Assembly (NCBI RefSeq): GCF_030690725.1
Contig: NZ_JAUYGD010000065.1
Location: forward strand, 62,001 to 126,000
Reading direction: 5' to 3'
Length of the DNA: 64,000 bases
Source of the DNA: Pseudomonas sp.
Lineage (GTDB): Bacteria > Pseudomonadota > Gammaproteobacteria > Pseudomonadales > Pseudomonadaceae
The notes beneath the pieces are model-generated. The model worked only from the letters and a program-made list of their open reading frames with translations, ran no database searches and was not told where the DNA came from. Shown here in pieces: positions 1 through 7,846 of this stretch (within the stretch, counting starts at the first letter, position 1; each line of letters starts with the position of its first letter). The translations under genes and the position numbers were made by a program.

Positions 1-249
1 GGTGACCCTGATCCGACGGCGCTCACTTCCTGAAAGCCCTTTTGTTTCCCGGATGCTGTTCAGATTCACCCACAGCTGAATAGCGAAACCCATTGGCAAC
101 AGAAAAACGGTTAGAAGGCCCCACTGCACGACAGGGGGCGTTGTCTGATCAAATGACGAAACAATGTAGTGAGCAAGCAGCGCGCCCATAGCGGCGGACA
201 ACACCACTGCTAGCACCCCTAAACCTGTCCAACCACCTTGATTTTTCAT
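1..249 (-). CDS. Small two-span membrane protein, C-terminus cut by window edge
   Basis: The reading frame opens with ATG at 249-247 and stays open to the window edge, so the 83 residues seen are the N-terminal part. Two hydrophobic stretches (about residues 8-30 and 41-60) are separated by a short polar loop, then a basic segment (SERRRIR) follows, which fits an inner-membrane protein with a cytoplasmic tail. The start lies 3 bases past the stop of the preceding 354-aa gene, so the two are probably translationally coupled. I do not recognise the family. It is the third member of a leftward accessory cluster behind the phage repressor. Confidence 0.6.
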   Translation of the reverse strand, partial: MKNQGGWTGLGVLAVVLSAAMGALLAHYIVSSFDQTTPPVVQWGLLTVFLLPMGFAIQLWVNLNSIRETKGLSGSERRRIRVT

Positions 250-252
250 CAC

Positions 253-1317
253 TTACTCTTCTGCATTCTGCTCTGGGTCGACATCGCCTTGGCGAAGCTT
301 ACTGACCAGCCAACCGTGCATTTTATGGTATAGGACACCCTCATCAAGGAGTCCATTATCCAACTTTGAGACCGATATCGGGCCAGATAGTTTGAGGTCA
401 TTGCCCTTGATCTCACCACCGCCATTCAGGGAGATCCTGACGTCGGCCTCGTCGACATGCCGCAACGAGGTCGCGATGTTATCAAGCATCTGCTGGCCCA
501 TCTTCGTCGTCTGACGAACGTAGGTAATTTCCAGACTGACCTTGAGGTTGGCCTCATCCAAGTCATCCTCCAGATCCAGCCGGTTAAACCAGTCAGCACC
601 CAGAGCAGCCTTGATCACATCACCAGCAAACCCGGTAGGGAAGAAGCGAACGCGGCGAGCATCTATGCCTTGTTCTTCCTCAGCGGCTGCAGCGGCGGGC
701 TGTGCAACCCTTTCCCCTTCGGGCACAACCTCAGCAGTGGTCACGGGCGAACCAACCTCGATCTTCTTCACCGGTGACCGGGCCACCCGCTCAAATGTTT
801 CTTGGGATGGCTGATCCTGCAGGATGATAGAGGTTCCGACTGCAACCCCACCGAAGCTACCGATCAGCCACCCCAGATGCGCCTCCAGCTCACGCGAGCG
901 CAAAGCACTCGATTGCAGCACCACAAGATGGTTTTCAAAAACGCCGAAGTACAGGAAAGAGTCGACGAACTCTTTACGGTGCTGCTCGCGCTCAGCAGGA
1001 GCCTCGATATTGTTCAGCGCTTCATTGGTTAGCGCATCAAGGGCATAAGACTCAGCTTCATCATTCAGCGTGATATACGCCTGGCTACGCCCAGGCTCGA
1101 AGTAAATCATCTGGCAAAAAAGCATGCCGTTGTAATCACGCTTATGGTTCACCACCCGGAAGCTGTTGGTGTCGGCGCTGACTATTTCTTTGCGATGCCC
1201 AACTTTATGTGCCGGACTACCTTCGGCAAAAACCCGGCCGAGAATCTCTTGCAGATTGCCGCCACCGCTGATGACGGCACGCTTGTAGTGGATTGTTTTC
1301 GATACCGTCTCTGCCAT
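253..1317 (-). CDS. Unrecognised 354-aa prophage accessory protein
   Basis: ATG start at 1317 with an AAGGGAAAA-type ribosome binding site. Two apparent domains are seen: an N-terminal region of about 200 residues, and a C-terminal region from about residue 223, joined by an Ala/Glu-rich linker (runs of A and E near residues 205-220). There is no signal peptide and no clear membrane span, although residues about 148-165 (GWLIGSFGGVAVGTSIIL) are hydrophobic. It sits between a zinc-ribbon membrane protein and a two-span membrane protein in the same leftward operon. Cargo genes behind a prophage repressor are often expressed in the lysogen and often serve phage exclusion, but nothing in this protein identifies such a role. 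Function unknown. Confidence 0.65.
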   Translation of the reverse strand: MAETVSKTIHYKRAVISGGGNLQEILGRVFAEGSPAHKVGHRKEIVSADTNSFRVVNHKRDYNGMLFCQMIYFEPGRSQAYITLNDEAESYALDALTNEALNNIEAPAEREQHRKEFVDSFLYFGVFENHLVVLQSSALRSRELEAHLGWLIGSFGGVAVGTSIILQDQPSQETFERVARSPVKKIEVGSPVTTAEVVPEGERVAQPAAAAAEEEQGIDARRVRFFPTGFAGDVIKAALGADWFNRLDLEDDLDEANLKVSLEITYVRQTTKMGQQMLDNIATSLRHVDEADVRISLNGGGEIKGNDLKLSGPISVSKLDNGLLDEGVLYHKMHGWLVSKLRQGDVDPEQNAEE

Positions 1318-1337
1318 TGTTTTCCCTTCCTATTGTT

Positions 1338-1850
1338 TTACAGACGGCCAGGACGCGCCCTGACATCAAGAACCTGGTTAGTCGCTGGGTTTAAGTCGCA
1401 CTCGTAGATATGGCCCTGGTAGGCACCAAAGCCGTTCTGGAACTCGATCTTGTCGCCGATGAAGGTGACCGTGCCCTGCTCCTGGTTCAGCCAGCGGAAG
1501 TGGCTGAACTTCGGTTCGAGCATGCCGTCGGTCCAACGCACGCTGAACTTCGCCAGGCTCTCAATAGGGTCATCGCAATACACGCCTGCTGAAATGGAGT
1601 GCTTATCTCCCCAGCACTGCAGATCCTTGCGGCAGGTAGCGTCGTCGACTTTTGGCGCGGCTGCTGTCTCTTCCTTGTCATCACCGCCCGAGCACGCCTT
1701 GAATGCGATGGCAATGATCACCACCAAGCCAACAAGCCCTATGAGCTGCTCCTTGGCAGAGACGCCAGGGTTAGCGACGCCGCAGTTTGGGCAGACTTTC
1801 GCGCTGGTATCGACTTGATGCTTGCAGGACTTGCAGGGTTTCAGGGCCAC
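1338..1850 (-). CDS. Zinc-ribbon membrane-anchored protein
   Basis: 170 aa. It starts at GTG (1850-1848) with a good AAGGAG site 8 bases upstream. The N-terminus carries two CxxC pairs (CKSC near residues 6-9 and CPNC near 20-23), a classic zinc-ribbon. A single membrane span follows at about residues 36-52 (LIGLVGLVVIIAIAFKAC), then a C-terminal domain with several Cys residues. The predicted layout is a cytoplasmic zinc-ribbon, one span, and an exported domain. It is the first gene after the cI-like repressor and reads in the same direction. The family resembles small prophage-associated zinc-ribbon proteins; the function is unknown. Confidence 0.65.
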   Translation of the reverse strand: MALKPCKSCKHQVDTSAKVCPNCGVANPGVSAKEQLIGLVGLVVIIAIAFKACSGGDDKEETAAAPKVDDATCRKDLQCWGDKHSISAGVYCDDPIESLAKFSVRWTDGMLEPKFSHFRWLNQEQGTVTFIGDKIEFQNGFGAYQGHIYECDLNPATNQVLDVRARPGRL

Positions 1851-1901
1851 TGAATCGCTCCTTGATCGTGTTGATGGAATCCTTGGTTGCCCCGGGCGGG
1901 C

Positions 1902-2261
1902 TTAGCGTTTGCCGACCTGGTAGTTGCCGGCCATTGCCGACATGGCGGTCACAATTTTGGTAACGCCAGCGCGGTCTTCGGTAGGGAGTTGGCGGTAGTT
2001 GTCGAGGAGGACGGATTCATCGGGAGAGATGCTGTCAGTTGATCTAGGCGTAACGAAGCCTGTCACCACATACAAAACATCTACGCCAAGCTCAGAAGCC
2101 CTAGCCAGAACAGACGCACCGATATCACTCGTCCCGCCCTCATATCCGGCCAACGTCCGCTTGGATATGCCGAGAAGACGGGCGAAATCGTCCTGGATAA
2201 ACCCCAGCTGCTTACGCTCAAGCTGCAGCCGGTTGCCTATCGCGTCCTTTGAAAGATGCAA
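1902..2261 (-). CDS. cI-like XRE-family phage repressor
   Basis: 119 aa. An HTH_3/XRE domain covers about residues 8-62 (QLGFIQDDFARLLGISKRTL includes the helix-turn-helix), followed by a short C-terminal helical segment (ESVLLDNYRQLPTEDRAG). There is no S24/LexA-type self-cleaving domain, so induction would not be by RecA-stimulated autocleavage. It is divergent from a small HTH gene across an 84-base gap, the usual lysogeny switch layout. No in-frame ATG precedes the HTH, and an in-frame stop at 2268-2270 limits the start, so TTG at 2261 with GGAG about 10 bases upstream is the likely start. It probably represses the rightward early operon. Confidence 0.8.
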   Translation of the reverse strand: MHLSKDAIGNRLQLERKQLGFIQDDFARLLGISKRTLAGYEGGTSDIGASVLARASELGVDVLYVVTGFVTPRSTDSISPDESVLLDNYRQLPTEDRAGVTKIVTAMSAMAGNYQVGKR

Positions 2262-2345
2262 TATTTTTCATCTCCGCTATTTACAAATGCAGAAACGTGC
2301 ATCATTCTTTGCTCGTCATCACACGAAAGCGCACGAATTTGCACT
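2262..2345. promoter_or_regulatory. Lysogeny-switch operator/promoter region
   Basis: The 84-base gap between the divergent repressor and the small HTH gene contains two copies of a 12-base motif in opposite orientation: GCAGAAACGTGC at 2289-2300 and, read on the minus strand, GCAAATTCGTGC at 2331-2342. They agree at 9 of 12 positions (GCAnAnnCGTGC). The second copy abuts the start codon at 2346. This arrangement suits operators for the repressor and its antagonist. I cannot place -35/-10 boxes with confidence. Confidence 0.5.
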
Positions 2346-2558
2346 ATGCCGAACTCATACCCAACAGAGCAAGCCTGCCAAGACGCACGCAACCGCCTCG
2401 CTGCCGTAGGTATTTCAGCTAAGGACTGGGCAGAGCGGAACAAACTCAACCCCTCCACCGTTTACGCCGTGCTCAACGGACAGAAGAAATGCCTGCGTGG
2501 CGAAGCACACCGGGCAGCTGTCCTGCTCGGCATCAAAGACGGCGTAGTCGCACAGTAG
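2346..2558 (+). CDS. Small HTH DNA-binding protein (Cro-like role, BcepMu gp16-like)
   Basis: 70 aa, starting at ATG 2346; an upstream in-frame ATG at 2256 would read back through the operator region and is rejected. Residues about 16-60 form a helix-turn-helix (GISAKDWAERNKLNPSTVYA), followed by a segment rich in K, R and A (LNGQKKCLRGEAHRAAVLLG). The sequence resembles the phage-associated BcepMu gp16 family. Its position, first gene of the rightward operon and divergent from the repressor, suggests a Cro-type antagonist. Confidence 0.75.
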   Translation: MPNSYPTEQACQDARNRLAAVGISAKDWAERNKLNPSTVYAVLNGQKKCLRGEAHRAAVLLGIKDGVVAQ

Positions 2559-2587
2559 TGCGGCGGGCTCAAGGGGAAAACGAGAAC

Positions 2588-3058
2588 ATGAAACGCCCAA
2601 TTCTTGACAGCCGCCGCAAGGTCATCAGCGCCGTTATCTGTGCCTACCCAGGTGGCCGCGAATGCGCCGCCGCCCGCCTGGGCCTGGAGTTGAAGAAGTT
2701 CGATAACCAGGCCTACGAAAGCGCCGGCCACCGCCCGCTGGCAGATGAGCAAGTGCACCTGCTTGAGCAGGACGCTGGCACCACCTTCCTGCCGGACTAC
2801 CTCAGCGGCCTGTATGGCGGTGTGTTTGTGCCCATGCCGGAAGCCACCGAGCTGGACAACGTAGACCTCTACATCCGCTCGCTGCACACCGACGTCAAGA
2901 AGGGTGCCGTAGACCAGATCATCGCCAAGGCCCTGGACGATGGGAGCATCAGCCCCGACGAGCTGGCCAACATCATCGAAGCCCACCGCCAGCACATTGC
3001 CGCCCGGCATTCCGAAGTGCAGGCCGTGGTGACGCTGCACACGGAGGTTAAAGCGTGA
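2588..3058 (+). CDS. YmfL/CII-type phage regulatory protein
   Basis: 156 aa. Start chosen at ATG 2588, after an AAGGGGAAAA stretch; the frame is open further upstream but lacks protein-like character there. The N-terminus (RRKVISAVICAYPGGRECAAARLGL) is typical of the YmfL/phage CII-like regulators that sit early in Pseudomonas prophage operons. The remainder is mostly helical and acidic. It overlaps the next gene by 4 bases (GTGA), so the two are coupled. The likely role is transcriptional control of lysogeny or replication genes; the family assignment is by resemblance. Confidence 0.7.
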   Translation: MKRPILDSRRKVISAVICAYPGGRECAAARLGLELKKFDNQAYESAGHRPLADEQVHLLEQDAGTTFLPDYLSGLYGGVFVPMPEATELDNVDLYIRSLHTDVKKGAVDQIIAKALDDGSISPDELANIIEAHRQHIAARHSEVQAVVTLHTEVKA

Positions 3059-3348
3059 GCGTTTACAAACTCGTTTGCCCCGCCTGCAGCAAGCCCATGC
3101 GCATTCGTACCAGCGATGGGCAAACCCCTTGTTTCCGCTCGATCTACTACCAGTGCACCGACCTGGTGTGCGGCGCGACCTTCACCGGCTCGATGACCAT
3201 CGACTTCGAGCTGAGCCCATCGGGTGTTGAACGCCCGTTGATCAAGCTGCCCGTAGCACCGGCCGTAGAGCGCATGAACGCCATGCGCAACCTGCGCGAC
3301 AAAGACGCCCAACCAGACCTGCTCGACCAGTTGGAGGCAACCGCATGA
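3055..3348 (+). CDS. Ogr/Delta-like zinc-finger late-gene activator
   Basis: 97 aa, GTG start at 3055 within a GTGA overlap and preceded by GGAGG. Four cysteines in the Ogr/Delta pattern (CPAC near residues 8-11, then C near 34 and C near 39) form the zinc site, and YYQCTDLVCGATFTG is the family signature around the second pair. In P2-like phages Ogr activates late promoters together with RNA polymerase; in P4-like satellites Delta does the same for the helper's genes. Its presence ties this element to the P2/P4 world. Confidence 0.8.
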   Translation: MSVYKLVCPACSKPMRIRTSDGQTPCFRSIYYQCTDLVCGATFTGSMTIDFELSPSGVERPLIKLPVAPAVERMNAMRNLRDKDAQPDLLDQLEATA

Positions 3349-3698
3349 ACACCCCTACGCCCTTTACCACCCAGGCTCAGGACGATTACCGCAGCACCAT
3401 GCAGGCGGTAGCCGAGGCGTATGTGCAGCGTCACAAGGCGGAACACCTGGACGAAAGCACGCTGTTTGAGCGCACCTGCCAGCACCTGGTTAACGCCAAC
3501 CAGGTGCCCATATTCATGGCTGAGCGGCTCGCGTACCTGGCCATGAGCAAAACCACCCCGGCATGCGTAACCGTGGGCTGGGATTTGGCAAGCGGGCCGG
3601 ATAAGACAGTGCTGATCGACATTCGTGACGGCATCGTCCATGCGGTGCCAAGCCGCATTCTGCCCCACCGCTTTCTCTCTCAAGTAACCCCCAACTAA
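3345..3698 (+). CDS. Hypothetical phage protein (117 aa)
   Basis: It starts at ATG 3345 in an ATGA overlap with the Ogr-like gene, which supports translation. The protein is mostly helical in the N-terminal two thirds (QAVAEAYVQRHKAEHLDESTLFERTCQHLV) and has a short strand-rich C-terminus. There is no recognised motif, signal peptide or membrane span. It belongs to the early regulatory block between the zinc-finger activator and the replication genes. Confidence 0.6.
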   Translation: MNTPTPFTTQAQDDYRSTMQAVAEAYVQRHKAEHLDESTLFERTCQHLVNANQVPIFMAERLAYLAMSKTTPACVTVGWDLASGPDKTVLIDIRDGIVHAVPSRILPHRFLSQVTPN

Positions 3699-3764
3699 CC
3701 CTTAAAACCACCAGCTCACGCTGTGGGTATGGGGATGTTTTGCCCGCGAAACGAGGAGGTAGCC

Positions 3765-3998
3765 ATGCAAACCGCCGTTGCCATCCAGTTGGACATGCCG
3801 AAAGACATGGCCGAGGCCTGGCTAGCCAGCCTGCGCGCAGAGCTGCGCCTGGGCATGACACAGCACTGGTACGACGACCGCTACCGCACCGTGCCGGAAG
3901 GCTTTCGCAGCAAACGCATCCTCGATGACTACCCGGCCCTCGCCGGCCACAAACGCACGATTGGCGCTCTGAAAGCCGCCCTCGACGCCAACCAGTAA
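3765..3998 (+). CDS. Small hypothetical phage protein (77 aa)
   Basis: Start set at ATG 3765 because a strong GAGGAGG ribosome site lies just upstream (3752-3759); the frame is open to 3723 but that extension is Met/Gly-rich and unlikely. The protein is a compact, charged helical sequence (DMAEAWLASLRAELRLGMTQHWYDDRYR) with no known motif. It sits 10 bases before the primase gene and is probably co-translated with it. Confidence 0.6.
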   Translation: MQTAVAIQLDMPKDMAEAWLASLRAELRLGMTQHWYDDRYRTVPEGFRSKRILDDYPALAGHKRTIGALKAALDANQ

Positions 3999-4007
3999 GG
4001 CAAAACC

Positions 4008-6725
4008 ATGTCGATGCAAGAAAAAATCAGGGGTCAGGTGCTGCGCCGTATCGAAGACGACTTCGGCCTGCAGCACATGAGCGGCACCAACTACATGCGC
4101 AAGGGCGTTTGCCCGGCACCCCGCTGCGGTAAAAAGACCCTCTACACCTTCCACGACTCGCCCTGGATGCTGATCTGCGGCCGTCCGGAGAAGTGCGGCC
4201 ACCGCGTACACGTTAAGGAGCTGTACAGCGACCTGTTCAACGACTGGAGCGAGCAGGCCCCATCCACCGCCGAAAACCCGACAGCCACCGCCCGCGCCTA
4301 CCTGGAAATGGCGCGGGGCTTTCGCCTGGAGCTGATCGAGGGCTGGTACAGCCAGGAGAACTTCTGGAGCCGCGAGGCCACGGCCGGCAGCGCGACCATC
4401 CGCTTCGCACTGGAAAAAGGCGGTTACTGGGAACGCCTGATCGACCGGCCTGAGCGCTTCGGCAAGCAGAAGGCCCGCTTCAAGCCGGGCGAAAGCTACA
4501 AGGGCGTCTGGTGGTGCCCGCCCACACTCGACCTGCTGGCAGTGGACGAGCTGTGGATTGTTGAGGGCATTTTCGACGCCATCGCCCTAATGCATAACAG
4601 CATCGCTGCGGTGTCCATGATGAGCAGCGCGCCGCTGCCTATTGAATCCCTCAAGGCCCTGCAGAAACGCTGCCAGGAAGCCGACAAGCGCCTGCCGCGC
4701 CTGGTGTGGGCGCTGGATAACGAGCCAGTAGCAAAGGCCAACATGCGCCGCTGGGCGAAAGAGGCCCGCGCCCTGGGCTTCAAGTGCGAAGCGGCTGTCA
4801 TCCCGCAGCGCGGCGGCAAGAAAACCGACTGGAATGACCTGCACCAGCGCTGGGCATTTATCGAAGGCGACGACGTACGCGCCGAGCGCATCGCGCAGGA
4901 TCTCAATGAGGCCCGCCACCAGGGCGCGCTACTGCTGGCCGAGTCTGCCGAGGAAAAGGGCCTGCTCATGTACGAGTGGGACGAGCACAAAGAATTCCAC
5001 TTTGCCTTTCGCTCGCGCCTGTATTGGTTCCGCCTGGATCTGGAGAAGTACGACCGCGCCACGCGCGAGCTGGAAAACGACGAAAGCGGCGAAGCGGCGC
5101 TGCTCAACGACAAGCAGCGCCGCGACAAGGCCCTGCGCCAGGCAGGCTCGGTGGTGCGCATCGGCAACTGCTACTTCGATGCCCTCTACTACATGCGCAA
5201 CGACCAGACGGACGAGGCCTGGTATTACTTCCGTGTAGAGCGCCCTGATGCCCCGACCATCAAAAGCACCTTCACCTCGGCTCAAATCTCGTCGGCGCCG
5301 GAGTTCAAGAAGCGCCTGTTGAACGTGTGTAACGGTGCCATGTTCACCGGTACGCCGCAGCAGCTGGAGCGCATGCTTGGCCTGCAACTCGACAGGCTGA
5401 AAACCGTTAATACCATCGACTGGATCGGCTACAGCCGCGAGCACGGGGCCTACGTGTTCAACGACCTGGCCATCGCCGGCGGCAAGGTCTACAAGCGCAA
5501 CGAGGAGGACTTCTTCGATATCGGTCGGCTGAGCGTCAAGTCGCAAAGCCTCTCCCCGGTGCTGCACATCAACCCAGACCTCAATACCTACAACGAGGGC
5601 TGGTTCGAGCTGTTCTGGCGCTGCTTTGGCGTGCGCGGCGTGGTGGTGCTCACCTGGTGGCTAGGCGCGCTGAATGCTGAGCAGATCCGCCAGTTGCACA
5701 AGTCCTACCTGTTCCTGGAACTGATCGGCGAGGCCGGTTCCGGTAAAACCACCCTGGTGGAGCTGCTCTGGAAGCTCACCGGCCGTACCGAATACGAAGG
5801 CTTCGACCCCTCCAAGGCCACGCCGGCCAGCCGCGCACGTAACTTCGCCCAGGTGGGCAACCTGCCGGTGGTGCTGATCGAATCCGAGCGCGAGCAGAAG
5901 GAAGGCGCGCCGGTTAAGCACTTCGACTGGGACGAACTGAAAACCGCCTACAACGGCCGCAGCGTTCGCTCCACTGGCGTGAAGAACAACGGCAACGACA
6001 CCCGCGAACCGCCGTTCCGTGGCGCGCTGATGATTGCGCAGAACAACGCTGTGAACGCCTCCGAGCCGATCCTGCAGCGCCTTGGCCATGTTCACCTGAC
6101 CCGCGAGCACCAAACGCCCGAAACCAAGCTAATTGCTGAGCAGCTGGAGCGCATGCCGGTGGAGCAGATCAGCGGCTTCTTGGTCAAGGCGCTGCAGTGC
6201 GAACCAGACATCATCAAGCTGATCGACGAGCGTACATCCGGCTATGAGCAGCAGCTGCTCACCCGCCCGGGTATCCGCACCGTGCGTATCGCTAAAAACC
6301 ACGCCCAGCTGCGCAGCCTGGTGGATGCCCTTGCGCTGGTGGTGCCGCTTGGCCCAGAGCGCGCCGCCCAGGTGCATGAGGAAATCGGCCGCATGGCCGA
6401 GGAACGCCAGCAGGCAATCAACGCCGACCATCCAACCGTGCGCGAATTCTGGGACCTCTACGAGTTCCTCGACGGCATGAGCGAAGACGGTGCCCTCAAC
6501 CACTCGCGCAAGCAGGGCTATATCGCCGTGAACCTCAATGAGTTCGTGGAAATGGCCGCCAACAAACGCCAGCAGATCCCGGCGCTCAGCGAGTTAAAGC
6601 GCCTGCTCAAAACCAGCAAGTCACCCAAGTTTCTGGAGTCGAACAAATCCGTGAATTCCGGCCGGCAGACCGACGCCTTCAACAAGCCGAAAACCGTCCG
6701 CTGCTGGTTGTTCCAGCAGGTGTGA
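4008..6725 (+). CDS. Bifunctional primase-helicase (zinc-ribbon, Toprim, P-loop ATPase)
   Basis: 905 aa. The N-terminal zinc-binding site uses C35, C40, C57 and C63. A Toprim-like region follows, with WIVEGIFDAIAL near residues 183-194 (catalytic Glu) and an ALDNEP segment near 234-239. The C-terminal half is a P-loop helicase with Walker A GEAGSGKT at about 574-581 and a Walker-B-like strand (VVLIESE) near 622-628. The order primase then helicase matches the P4 alpha-type replication proteins of phages and satellites. It probably primes and unwinds the element's own origin. The adjacent gene at 6959 is a diverged copy of its helicase half. Confidence 0.85.
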   Translation: MSMQEKIRGQVLRRIEDDFGLQHMSGTNYMRKGVCPAPRCGKKTLYTFHDSPWMLICGRPEKCGHRVHVKELYSDLFNDWSEQAPSTAENPTATARAYLEMARGFRLELIEGWYSQENFWSREATAGSATIRFALEKGGYWERLIDRPERFGKQKARFKPGESYKGVWWCPPTLDLLAVDELWIVEGIFDAIALMHNSIAAVSMMSSAPLPIESLKALQKRCQEADKRLPRLVWALDNEPVAKANMRRWAKEARALGFKCEAAVIPQRGGKKTDWNDLHQRWAFIEGDDVRAERIAQDLNEARHQGALLLAESAEEKGLLMYEWDEHKEFHFAFRSRLYWFRLDLEKYDRATRELENDESGEAALLNDKQRRDKALRQAGSVVRIGNCYFDALYYMRNDQTDEAWYYFRVERPDAPTIKSTFTSAQISSAPEFKKRLLNVCNGAMFTGTPQQLERMLGLQLDRLKTVNTIDWIGYSREHGAYVFNDLAIAGGKVYKRNEEDFFDIGRLSVKSQSLSPVLHINPDLNTYNEGWFELFWRCFGVRGVVVLTWWLGALNAEQIRQLHKSYLFLELIGEAGSGKTTLVELLWKLTGRTEYEGFDPSKATPASRARNFAQVGNLPVVLIESEREQKEGAPVKHFDWDELKTAYNGRSVRSTGVKNNGNDTREPPFRGALMIAQNNAVNASEPILQRLGHVHLTREHQTPETKLIAEQLERMPVEQISGFLVKALQCEPDIIKLIDERTSGYEQQLLTRPGIRTVRIAKNHAQLRSLVDALALVVPLGPERAAQVHEEIGRMAEERQQAINADHPTVREFWDLYEFLDGMSEDGALNHSRKQGYIAVNLNEFVEMAANKRQQIPALSELKRLLKTSKSPKFLESNKSVNSGRQTDAFNKPKTVRCWLFQQV

Positions 6726-6731
6726 CAACCC

Positions 6732-6755
6732 GCCAAGGCGCGGCAACGCCAAGGC
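6732..6755 (+). promoter_or_regulatory. Leader hairpin copy 1 (loop CGGCAA)
   Basis: The stem GCC-aa-GGCG pairs with CGCC-aa-GGC around the hexaloop CGGCAA at 6741-6746, leaving a 2x2 internal loop. An AAGGAGAAGCACC translation start follows 21 bases before the ATG at 6777. It is the first of four such leaders. Confidence 0.7.
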
Positions 6756-6776
6756 ACAACCCCAAGGAGAAGCACC

Positions 6777-6905
6777 ATGCAAACCGACCACCAACCAACA
6801 GCTCGCGAAACCGCGCTCACCCTGGCCGGCAGTGCCATCGCCCTGGTGGCGCTGCTCGCCCTGGCCAACGTAGCGCCCGACCTGCTGCTCGGCCTTCTGC
6901 ACTAA
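6777..6905 (+). CDS. Small single-span membrane protein (42 aa)
   Basis: The frame starts at ATG 6777, eight bases after AAGGAG, and ends at TAA 6903-6905. Residues about 14-40 are hydrophobic (LAGSAIALVALLALANVAPDLLLGLLH), giving one membrane span behind a short polar N-terminus. It is supported by the same leader-plus-ribosome-site module that precedes the next three genes. The function is unknown; the position between primase and helicase paralogue suggests a replication- or lysogeny-linked role at most. Confidence 0.6.
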   Translation: MQTDHQPTARETALTLAGSAIALVALLALANVAPDLLLGLLH

Positions 6906-6912
6906 CCCGACA

Positions 6913-6932
6913 CCAGGCGCGGCAACGCCTGG
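6913..6932 (+). promoter_or_regulatory. Leader hairpin copy 2 (loop CGGCAA)
   Basis: A perfect 7-bp stem CCAGGCG/CGCCTGG encloses the loop CGGCAA at 6920-6925. It lies 26 bases before the ATG at 6959, followed by the same AAGGAGAAGCACC start region. Confidence 0.75.
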
Positions 6933-6958
6933 ACACCCACTACCCAAGGAGAAGCACC

Positions 6959-7789
6959 ATGCAAAAGCAAAACCCAAAATGGCTGGAACTGTTCATCACC
7001 GCGTTCGGCGCGCAGGGCCTGATCGCCCTGGCCTGGTGGCTGGGCAGCCTGCACGCCTCGCGCATTCGTGCGGCGCGTGGCAGTTACCCAATCCTGAACA
7101 TCACCGGCGGGCCGGGTACCGGCAAATCTGGCCTGATCGGCGCTCTTTGGTGGCTGTTGGGCGAGTCGGACGGTAAGTCGATCAGCGTAACCCGCACTAC
7201 CAAGGCAGGCCTGGCCCACACCTTGTTCACGCCTATCGACTGGCCGGTAGTAATCGACGAATGCTGGGATGGTATGAGCGAAAACGATGCAGATCGTATC
7301 GACTGGGACGCGCTCAAGGCCTGTTATTCCGGCACCACCATGGCCCGCCTAACGTCAGCTGACAAAACCACCCAGGAAACACGCTTCCAGGGTGCCTTGG
7401 TCATCATGGGCGGTCCTTTGACCAACGAAGCGCTGTGTCAACGCACTGTCAACGTTGAGCTAACCCACAACGGCCACAGCGAAGAAACCCGCGCAGCTAT
7501 CGCCTCGCTTAGCCAGCTCACCTGGGCGGAACTGGGTGAATTCAAAACCGCAGCAAAGCGCCACCGCGCCCAGGTACTCAACCTGATGCACCGGATGGAG
7601 GCGAAGTTCGTCGACTGCCTGCTCGATGACACCGGGCACAACCTTATGCAGCGCGCCGCCACCAACCATGCCCAGCTGCGCGTGATGCTCGACGCCCTGG
7701 GCGACCTCTACGCCGTCCCCGAAGCCCAACTCCAGCAAGCCCACGCCCTGGTGCACCAGATGGCCTGGAGCTGCTGCTCGCCTCGCTGA
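6959..7789 (+). CDS. Free-standing P-loop ATPase, paralogue of the primase helicase domain
   Basis: 276 aa, starting at ATG 6959 after AAGGAG. Walker A is GGPGTGKS at residues 50-57 and Walker B is VVIDE at about 97-101. It aligns by eye with the helicase half of the upstream primase: LTWWLGAL versus LAWWLGSL before Walker A, FDWDELKTAYNG versus IDWDALKACYSG, PFRGALMI versus RFQGALVI, and RIAKNHAQLRSLVDAL versus RAATNHAQLRVMLDAL. It lacks the zinc-ribbon and Toprim parts. It may be a loader, a regulator of the full-length helicase, or a duplicated domain in decay, although its motifs are intact. Confidence 0.75.
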   Translation: MQKQNPKWLELFITAFGAQGLIALAWWLGSLHASRIRAARGSYPILNITGGPGTGKSGLIGALWWLLGESDGKSISVTRTTKAGLAHTLFTPIDWPVVIDECWDGMSENDADRIDWDALKACYSGTTMARLTSADKTTQETRFQGALVIMGGPLTNEALCQRTVNVELTHNGHSEETRAAIASLSQLTWAELGEFKTAAKRHRAQVLNLMHRMEAKFVDCLLDDTGHNLMQRAATNHAQLRVMLDALGDLYAVPEAQLQQAHALVHQMAWSCCSPR

Positions 7790-7798
7790 TCACCCATC

Positions 7799-7822
7799 GC
7801 CCAGGCGCGGCAACGCCTGGGC
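7799..7822 (+). promoter_or_regulatory. Leader hairpin copy 3 (loop CGGCAA)
   Basis: A perfect 9-bp stem GCCCAGGCG/CGCCTGGGC encloses CGGCAA at 7808-7813. It lies 24 bases before the ATG at 7847, with AAGGAGAAGCACC between them. Confidence 0.75.
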
Positions 7823-7846
7823 AACCCGAAGCAAAGGAGAAGCACC

